A stretch of 11,196 bases of DNA from Holosporaceae bacterium. GTDB lineage: Bacteria > Pseudomonadota > Alphaproteobacteria > UBA3830. A program made the translations under genes and the position numbers. The stretch spans positions 1 through 11,196 of the forward strand of contig JAISHN010000097.1 of NCBI GenBank assembly GCA_031262635.1, given 5' to 3'. Of this stretch, positions 6,733 through 11,196 are shown piece by piece; the first letter of the stretch is position 1, and every line of letters starts with the position of its first letter. Under the pieces are notes generated by a model. The model saw nothing but the letters and a program-made list of their open reading frames with translations, ran no database searches and was not told the origin of the DNA.

Positions 6733-7464
6733 GTGAAATTCGTTTTAAGAACGCTTATTGTTTTATTGATCGTCGGTTGTTCGTCTTCTAAGGAAGATTT
6801 TAAAAACCGCTCGCCGGAAAGCATATATAAAAAGGCTATGAACTTAATGAAAGAGGGCGACTTCGAAGACGCGGCCTCCGAATTTAAGGATATTGAGACG
6901 CTATTTCCTTATTCCTCAAAAGCGAACGAAGGACAAATACTCGCCGCCTATTGCTACTTCCGAGCGTCGAATTACTTAGACGCGGTGAGAGAAATAGAAG
7001 TGTTCCTCCGCTATCATCCGGCTCATAAGTTAGTTCCATACGCTATGTACTTGAGAGCTATGTGCGCCTACATGCAAGTCGCTTCCGTCGGAAGAGATTC
7101 AAAAATGGCGGCGGACGCAAAGCGAGCGTTTTCGGAATTAGCCAACAAATTCCCGGATTCTGAATATTATAAAGACTGTCTGAAAAAAATAATCATATTA
7201 GACGACATTATAGCCGCGCATGAAATGGCTATAGGCCGAGATTATCAAAAAAAGAAAAGCTATCTCGCGGCGATAGGCAGATACACGTTTGTCGAGACTC
7301 ATCTGCCTCATACTGAATACGCGAAAGAGGCTTTTTATAGAATTGCGGAATGCTGCCAGATCTTAAATCTGAAAGAAGAGGCCAAAAACGCCCGCGACGC
7401 GTTGGAAGCGCAGTATCCTGATTCTTCTTGGACTAAAAAAGCGAAACTGTTGATCAAAGGGTAG
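6733..7464 (+). CDS. bamD: Outer membrane assembly lipoprotein BamD
   Basis: BamD is the essential lipoprotein partner of BamA in the beta-barrel assembly machine on the periplasmic face of the outer membrane. The 243-residue precursor begins with a short signal ending in the lipobox IVGC, with lipidated Cys16 followed by Ser-rich residues. From residue 29 it is built of TPR-like helical pairs, for example ESIYKKAMNLMKEGDFEDA and FPYSSKANEGQILAAYCYF. Another, HTEYAKEAFYRIAECCQIL, lies near the C terminus. Length and order match the BamD/ComL family. The start codon is GTG (6733-6735), five bases after AAGAGG (6722-6727). In many alphaproteobacteria recN follows bamD, but here a small membrane ORF does. 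Confidence 0.92.
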   Translation: MKFVLRTLIVLLIVGCSSSKEDFKNRSPESIYKKAMNLMKEGDFEDAASEFKDIETLFPYSSKANEGQILAAYCYFRASNYLDAVREIEVFLRYHPAHKLVPYAMYLRAMCAYMQVASVGRDSKMAADAKRAFSELANKFPDSEYYKDCLKKIIILDDIIAAHEMAIGRDYQKKKSYLAAIGRYTFVETHLPHTEYAKEAFYRIAECCQILNLKEEAKNARDALEAQYPDSSWTKKAKLLIKG

Positions 7465-7474
7465 AGGAGGTCTT

Positions 7475-7642
7475 ATGAAGGCCAATAAAATGAGCCAATA
7501 TTCCGCAAGTTATATCTCGTCTTACTCAAGTATTAAGATAGCAAACGCGAACGATAACAAACCGCCGTTAAAAGCGTCTATCGTAAAGATCGCCGTTTGG
7601 CTTGTTATCGCCGCAATGGCGATTGGATTGTTGGTTATATAG
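7475..7642 (+). CDS. Small single-span membrane protein, unknown function
   Basis: This is a 55-residue ORF (MKANKMSQYS to GLLVI) with AGGAGG at 7465-7470 immediately after the bamD stop, so it should be cotranslated with bamD. Residues 1-33 are polar and Ser/Asn-rich. Residues 35-55 form one hydrophobic segment (IAVWLVIAAMAIGLLVI) ending at the stop, which as read would make a C-terminally anchored peptide. I do not recognise a family. The TAG at 7640-7642 is followed in the same frame by 52 more sense codons that begin with basic residues, so the intact gene may have been longer. Confidence 0.6.
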   Translation: MKANKMSQYSASYISSYSSIKIANANDNKPPLKASIVKIAVWLVIAAMAIGLLVI

Positions 7643-7801
7643 AGACGCGCTAAACGTAACGATATCGACGAGATAGGAATATCGCCCCGTGGATTTGTAA
7701 GAGCGAATAATCATTCGCCCCTGCAATATGACGGCAAAAGGTATTACAAAATCCATATTTCTCTCAATTACGAGAAGGAAATCCATTTGTCTCCTTACTA
7801 A
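7643..7801 (+). pseudogene. In-frame continuation of the small membrane ORF beyond an amber codon
   Basis: Directly after the TAG the same frame stays open for 52 codons to a TAA at 7799-7801. The peptide begins RRAKRNDIDE and ends KEIHLSPY. Basic residues right after a hydrophobic helix are what the cytosolic side of a one-span protein usually has, and the rest reads like a small soluble domain (YDGKRYYKIHISLNYEKE). The simplest reading is one 107-residue gene broken by a nonsense mutation; read-through or chance are alternatives. TAG ends bioB, bamD and the permease, so it is not reassigned in this genome. Confidence 0.4.
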
Positions 7802-7819
7802 ACGCTAAAAAAATCTCAA

Positions 7820-7848
7820 TTGCTTTACGTCGCGGCCGTATATAAAAT
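7820..7848 (+). promoter_or_regulatory. Promoter of the glycyl-radical miniprotein/activase operon
   Basis: TTGCTT (7820-7825), a 17-base spacer and TAAAAT (7843-7848) put the start near 7855, about 22 bases ahead of the ATG. GGAGG (7868-7872) is the ribosome site. I saw no FNR-type TTGAT-N4-ATCAA sequence here. Confidence 0.5.
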
Positions 7849-7876
7849 AGGAACATAGCTAAAAAACGGAGGTTCT

Positions 7877-8053
7877 ATGAACGAGGAGATAGAATTAAGA
7901 GACGAAGAGCGCAGCAAGTGCGAAGTTTGGACTCGAGTTATGGGATATCATCGTCCAGAGGATGATTTTAATATCGGGAAGAAATCCGAGCATGCCGAAA
8001 GAGTTCATTTCGATGAAAAAGCAACTTGTTCCGACTGTTGTTACAAAGACTAA
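7877..8053 (+). CDS. Stand-alone glycyl-radical domain protein, NrdD C-terminus-like
   Basis: This 58-residue protein matches the C-terminal tail of class III (anaerobic) ribonucleotide reductase NrdD. CEVWTRVMGYHRP (15-27) holds the RVxGY glycyl-radical motif, with G23 as the predicted radical site. It is followed by FNIGKKSEH (31-39), comparable to the WNxGKxxEF of full-length enzymes. The roughly 600-residue catalytic body is absent. A tail CSDCC (51-55) might bind metal. The ribosome site GGAGG and the downstream activase nine bases away support a real gene. Similar short NrdD-like proteins next to NrdG-type activases occur in other proteobacteria and are often named as the reductase. It cannot itself be a reductase, and its partner is unknown. 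By analogy with the autonomous glycyl-radical cofactor GrcA it may supply a radical to another enzyme, which is inference. Confidence 0.82.
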   Translation: MNEEIELRDEERSKCEVWTRVMGYHRPEDDFNIGKKSEHAERVHFDEKATCSDCCYKD

Positions 8054-8062
8054 TCACTAACT

Positions 8063-8740
8063 ATGAAAACGCCGCTTATAGGCGGGGTTGTTTCGCTTAC
8101 GACGATAGACTATCCAGGGCGTCTTGCTAGCGTGATATTCTTTCAAGGGTGTCCTTGGAGATGTCGTTACTGCCATAATAGTCATTTATTTTCGATATCG
8201 GCGGCGGAATCTCTCCCGTGGGAAGACGTCCTTAATTTAATTGAACTCCGCAAAGGTTTTGTGGAAGGGGTCGTATTTAGCGGAGGAGAGCCGCTTTTTC
8301 AAGAGTGTCTTCCAAACGCGATAATGGACGTTAAGAGAATGGGTTTTAAAATAGGCCTTCACACTGGCGGCTCGTTTCCCGATAGATTTGCGAAGGTTCT
8401 TCCGCTTATAGATTGGGTTGGATTCGATTTTAAATACGCCTTTGATAGATATCGCGATATTACGGGAATTCAAGACAGCGGAATCGGCGCTAAAGAAAGT
8501 TTGAAAGAGCTAATCGCATCCGGCGTAGACTTTGAAGCGAGAATGACTGTCGATCCGCCGATGGAAACCGCCGCGCTTATCGACGCTTTAAAAGAAGCCT
8601 CGGCTCTCGGAGTGAAAAAATTCGTTCTCCAAAAATGTCGGGACAAAGACAATAATGTTATTGAACATAAGATCTTTTCTGATAAAATCTTACTGGAGGA
8701 TTTGTCAAAATATTTCGAAGATTTCCAAATTAGAGGATAA
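8063..8740 (+). CDS. nrdG: Radical-SAM glycyl-radical activating enzyme (NrdG type)
   Basis: This enzyme reductively cleaves SAM to abstract hydrogen from a glycine of its partner, creating a glycyl radical. The 225-residue protein has the radical-SAM cluster motif GCPWRCRYCHN with C30, C34 and C37, then the SAM-binding FSGGEP (72-77). GGVVSLTTIDYPG near the N terminus and GFDFK in mid-protein are typical of the NrdG2-type activases of anaerobic ribonucleotide reductase. It starts nine bases after the miniprotein and has no clear ribosome site of its own, so coupling is likely. Pyruvate formate-lyase activase is related, but that family is less like this one at the N terminus. Confidence 0.88.
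   Translation: MKTPLIGGVVSLTTIDYPGRLASVIFFQGCPWRCRYCHNSHLFSISAAESLPWEDVLNLIELRKGFVEGVVFSGGEPLFQECLPNAIMDVKRMGFKIGLHTGGSFPDRFAKVLPLIDWVGFDFKYAFDRYRDITGIQDSGIGAKESLKELIASGVDFEARMTVDPPMETAALIDALKEASALGVKKFVLQKCRDKDNNVIEHKIFSDKILLEDLSKYFEDFQIRG
8661..8688 (+). promoter_or_regulatory. Possible rpsT-dnaA promoter inside the end of nrdG
   Basis: TTGAAC (8661-8666), a 16-base spacer and TAAAAT (8683-8688) form a good sigma-70-like pair within the last codons of nrdG. Transcription would start near 8695 and leave a leader of roughly 105 bases before rpsT. No better promoter was seen in 8741-8801. Confidence 0.33.
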
Positions 8741-8801
8741 TTGTCTTTTAAATAACGGCGTATTTTGACTGTTCCGTATTTTATGAGGATATAGAGGTAA
8801 A

Positions 8802-9062
8802 ATGGCTAATCATAAGTCCGCTTTAAAGAGGATAAGACAGAGCGAAAAGCGAACTGCTTTGAACAAAGGCAGAATCAGTCGCATTAAAACGTTTATAAAA
8901 AAATTCGTTTCAAGTTTGGGGTCTGAAAACGCTTCTTCCGCTTTTTCAAACGCTCAGTCCGAGATCCAGAAAGGCGTTGCGAAGGGCGTGTTGCATAGAA
9001 ATACGGCCAATCGTAAAATCTCGCGTTTGCACCGACTCTTTAAGTCCACGGAAGCAAAGTAA
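8802..9062 (+). CDS. rpsT: 30S ribosomal protein S20 (bS20)
   Basis: bS20 binds 16S rRNA early in 30S assembly. The 86-residue, strongly basic protein opens with MANHKSALKRIRQSEKR and carries the helical family core, including SAFSNAQSEIQKGVAKGVLHRNTANRKISRL. Length and composition are exactly those of the family. AGAGG (8793-8797) precedes the ATG. The next gene is dnaA, an arrangement common in alphaproteobacteria. Confidence 0.97.
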   Translation: MANHKSALKRIRQSEKRTALNKGRISRIKTFIKKFVSSLGSENASSAFSNAQSEIQKGVAKGVLHRNTANRKISRLHRLFKSTEAK

Positions 9063-9102
9063 GCCGCTTCCCTATAAAATAAAAAGAGTCCTTTATAAAC
9101 TG

Positions 9103-9120
9103 CCGTCGTTTTAACGACGG
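9103..9120. terminator. Perfect hairpin between rpsT and dnaA
   Basis: CCGTCGTT and AACGACGG form an eight-base-pair perfect stem with a two-base loop (or seven pairs with a four-base loop). No T tract follows on the plus strand, so it is not a textbook terminator. It could act as an attenuator, an RNA-stability element or a binding site for a regulator of dnaA. Confidence 0.35.
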
Positions 9121-9161
9121 AAGAGTAGAGGTTAGTCGATTTTGAAAAAAAGGCGCGTTTC

Positions 9162-10529
9162 ATGGATAGTTCTGATTTAGAAAGATTATGGAACGCCGTT
9201 TACCGAGACTTGCAGCGCGATCTTGGAACTCCGGTCGTAAATAGTTGGATATCTCCTTTATCGGTCGACAAATTTTATTCCGGCGTTTTATATGTAAAAG
9301 CTCCGAGCATGTTTTTGCGAGATTGGGTCGTAAACAACTACTCGGCGCTAATTCTTCAGTTCTGTCAGAAGCAAAACAAGGATATCAAATCGATAGAGAT
9401 ATTCGTATCGTCCTCCCGAGCGTCCGTTTCTGAAAAATCCGATAAAATAGTCAAGAATATTGAGGAAAGAAGAATCCAGCGCGAAAAATCCGACGAAACT
9501 ACGGATTTTGGCATTCCTCTAGATCCAAAATTTACCTTTGAAAATTTTATCGTAGGAAAACCGAACGAATTCGCCTACGCCGCGGCTCAGAGAGTCGCCG
9601 ATTCCGACAAAGTAGCCTTCAATCCGTTGTTTTTATACGGAGCCGTCGGCCTCGGAAAGACGCATTTAATGCACGCGATCGCTTGGCGTATCAAAAAGCA
9701 GAATCCGAGAAGAATCGTCGCGTACACGTCGGCCGAAAAATTTATGTATCAATTTGTAAAATCGCTTAGATGCAAAGCCACGATAGCTTTTAAAGAACAG
9801 TTTCGCTCCGTCGACGTTCTGATGATTGACGACATTCAATTTATGTGCGGCAAAGATTCGACTCAAGAAGAATTTTTCCACACGTTTAATTCATTGGCGG
9901 CGAACAATAAGCAGATAGTTATTTCCGCGGATAAATCTCCTTCAGACTTAGAGGACTTGGAAGAGAGATTAAAGTCAAGGTTAGGATGCGGACTTGTGGC
10001 GGATATTCATCCGACGACTTACGAGCTAAGACTCAGCATATTGCAATCCAAAGCAATTGAATGCCAAGCGAAAATTCCCGACAAGGTTTTGGAATTTATC
10101 GCTCATAAAATAACGTCGAACGTCAGAGAACTAGAAGGCGCGTTAAACCGAATAGTCGCAAACGCCGTTTTTGTAGGCCGCGATATTACCGTTGAAAACG
10201 CCGCGGAAGTTCTTGCAGACCTTCTGCGTTCCAGCGATCGGAGAACGTCAATTGAAGAAATTCAGAAAAAAGTCGCCTCGCATTATTCCATAAAGCTTAG
10301 CGAGATGTCGTCGGAAAATCGCTCTAGACAGAGCGCCCTGCCGAGACAAGTCGCGATGTATCTGGCTAAAAAGCTTACGACAATGTCGCTGCCGGAAATC
10401 GGCAGAAACTTCGGCGGGCGCAATCATACCACGGTGATTCACGCTTGTAGAAAAATAGAAGAATTAATAAAAAAGGACGCAAATCTAGCGGAAGACGTAA
10501 AACTATTAACCGGCGTTCTAACGAGGTAA
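9162..10529 (+). CDS. dnaA: Chromosomal replication initiator protein DnaA
   Basis: DnaA binds oriC as an ATP complex and opens the duplex. All four domains are visible in 455 residues. Domain I (1-80) contains LERLWNAVYRDLQRDLG. A short linker follows (about 81-120). The AAA+ domain III has Walker A GAVGLGKT (160-167), Walker B VLMIDDIQF (219-227), arginine finger R273 and sensor II NVRELEGALNR (320-330). DNA-binding domain IV ends with FGGRNHTTVIHACRKIE. Two near-universal residues differ: the GWGL after the arginine finger is GCGL (C276), and the signature GGRDHTTV has Asn at 421. The ATG has AAAGG eight bases upstream. I saw no perfect TTATCCACA box in the window, so oriC is not placed here. 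Confidence 0.97.
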   Translation: MDSSDLERLWNAVYRDLQRDLGTPVVNSWISPLSVDKFYSGVLYVKAPSMFLRDWVVNNYSALILQFCQKQNKDIKSIEIFVSSSRASVSEKSDKIVKNIEERRIQREKSDETTDFGIPLDPKFTFENFIVGKPNEFAYAAAQRVADSDKVAFNPLFLYGAVGLGKTHLMHAIAWRIKKQNPRRIVAYTSAEKFMYQFVKSLRCKATIAFKEQFRSVDVLMIDDIQFMCGKDSTQEEFFHTFNSLAANNKQIVISADKSPSDLEDLEERLKSRLGCGLVADIHPTTYELRLSILQSKAIECQAKIPDKVLEFIAHKITSNVRELEGALNRIVANAVFVGRDITVENAAEVLADLLRSSDRRTSIEEIQKKVASHYSIKLSEMSSENRSRQSALPRQVAMYLAKKLTTMSLPEIGRNFGGRNHTTVIHACRKIEELIKKDANLAEDVKLLTGVLTR

Positions 10530-10536
10530 TAAAATT

Positions 10537-10899
10537 GTGAGCTACAAAAAGGGCGAAGTCGGACAAAGGCCTTGGGGATACTGGCGAGTGGACGAAGTCG
10601 GCGAGGGTTTTATAAAAAAGACCATAGCGGTCAATCCGAACGCGAGCTTGTCGTTGCAATCTCATAAACATCGCTCCGAAAAATGGAAAGTCGTCGGAGG
10701 TCTCGCGGAAGCGACCGTCAACGGCGTCACGCGCGTTTTAAAATCCCAGGAAACCGTTGAAATTCCAGTAAACGCTATTCATAGATTAAAAAACGCGGGA
10801 AATGAACTCTTAATAATAGAAGAAACTCAATTTGGAGAAATCTTAGACGAAAACGATATCGTTAGATACGAAGATTTATACGGAAGAGTTTCCGAGTAA
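10537..10899 (+). CDS. Single-domain cupin, type II phosphomannose isomerase C-terminal family
   Basis: The 120-residue protein is a complete cupin of the mannose-6-phosphate isomerase type II kind. RPWGYW near the start is followed by LSLQSHKHRSEKW, with metal ligands H43, H45 and E48. IPVNAIHRLKN supplies H82, and ETQFGEILDENDIVRYEDLYGR completes the family tail. The full enzyme also has an N-terminal GDP-mannose pyrophosphorylase domain, which is missing here. Stand-alone versions are common in alphaproteobacteria and could isomerise mannose-6-phosphate or another sugar phosphate; the substrate is not proven. It starts with GTG, ten bases after GAGG that overlaps the dnaA stop region, and lies seven bases after dnaA, so it should be cotranscribed. 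Confidence 0.87.
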   Translation: MSYKKGEVGQRPWGYWRVDEVGEGFIKKTIAVNPNASLSLQSHKHRSEKWKVVGGLAEATVNGVTRVLKSQETVEIPVNAIHRLKNAGNELLIIEETQFGEILDENDIVRYEDLYGRVSE

Positions 10900-10915
10900 C
10901 CCGCCTAAAGGGTTA
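10897..10915 (+). terminator. Weak terminator-like hairpin at the end of the cupin gene
   Basis: TAACCC, including the cupin stop codon, pairs perfectly with GGGTTA across a seven-base loop. No T tract follows, so termination is uncertain. Confidence 0.28.
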
Positions 10916-10926
10916 GAAACCGCATT

Positions 10927-11196
10927 ATGGTTGAAGGGAATTATGAATTACTAGCTTGTTGTAGTCGCCGTTTTTTCTCTCTACGTCATCGCTGTAGAAG
11001 TCAACCCCAAAGTTTTTCGGAAGGATAGAGATAGACGAGAGTTATTTTGGAGGAGTGAGGAAAGGCAAACGAGGCAGAGGAGCTGCGGGAAAGATTCCTG
11101 TATTTGGGTTGTTGAAGCGAGGAGGAAAAGTTTACGCTCAGATAATCCAGAAGACGAACGCAGAGTCGTTAATTCCGATAATCAGAGAGAAAGTTG
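10927..11196 (+). pseudogene. Decayed IS1595-family (ISXO2-like) transposase, cut by the window end
   Basis: From 10998 to the last base one frame reads the core of an ISXO2-like DDE transposase. IEIDESYFGG (the Asp is the first catalytic residue) starts at 11025. VRKGKRGRGAAGK and IPVFGLLKRGGKVYAQII follow, then IPIIREKV. An in-frame TAG at 10995-10997 lies just upstream, and no start codon sits between. The expected N-terminal helix-turn-helix is not readable in one frame. Pieces appear in two others: an ATG at 10927 opens MVEGNYELLA, and 10955 onward gives VFSLYVIAVEVNPK. This suggests frameshifts or deletions. The C-terminal half and right inverted repeat lie outside the window, and I could not assign a left inverted repeat. 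Confidence 0.75.

Noticed and set aside
7568..7786. 72-codon open frame on the minus strand opposite the small membrane ORF
   Set aside because: It lacks a ribosome binding site and family features. The plus-strand frame has AGGAGG, a hydrophobic helix and operon context.
8741..8801. TTGACT at 8765-8770 as the -35 of an rpsT promoter
   Set aside because: At 16-18 bases downstream there is no usable -10; the nearest TATAGA overlaps the ribosome binding site.
1..11196. CRISPR arrays, rRNA genes or a complete oriC
   Set aside because: No regularly spaced repeats, rRNA signatures or clusters of DnaA boxes were seen on reading.

Overview
The window looks like chromosomal backbone from an alphaproteobacterium that probably lives at least part of the time without oxygen, perhaps a host- or gut-associated lineage with a modest genome. 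The rpsT-dnaA gene order is typical of alphaproteobacteria. bamD, a mlaC-type gene and a lipoprotein signal show a Gram-negative envelope. An NrdG-type activase beside a glycyl-radical miniprotein points to anaerobic radical chemistry. Lineage is inferred from gene content only; no search was possible.

Layout. Bases 1-155 hold the end of an unidentified reading frame running into the 3' half of a tRNA-Lys(CTT), without its 5' half. This is the scar expected at the far end of an element integrated in a tRNA gene, so the chromosome proper would begin at about 156. From 216 to 3862 three genes lie on the minus strand: an MFS transporter, biotin synthase (bioB) and, 5' of bioB, an APC-family permease. 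A divergent control region at 3863-4060 carries one promoter for each direction and a repeat-like stretch.

From 4061 to 10899 every gene is on the plus strand: an NDP kinase with a signal peptide; a XerD-like recombinase; a tight mlaC-dut-bamD group followed by a small membrane-protein ORF; a 58-residue glycyl-radical miniprotein with its radical-SAM activase (nrdG type); rpsT; dnaA; and a one-domain cupin resembling the C-terminal part of type II phosphomannose isomerase. The window closes in a decayed IS1595/ISXO2-type transposase that runs off the right edge.

How the genes relate. mlaC and bamD both serve the outer membrane, with dut between them. The permease and bioB share a promoter and may form a biotin salvage unit. 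The miniprotein and activase look like a two-gene glycyl-radical module. rpsT-dnaA joins ribosome supply to replication initiation.

The items most worth a second look are the exported NDP kinase, the tRNA scar, the miniprotein/activase pair, and the small membrane-protein ORF that continues in frame past an amber codon.
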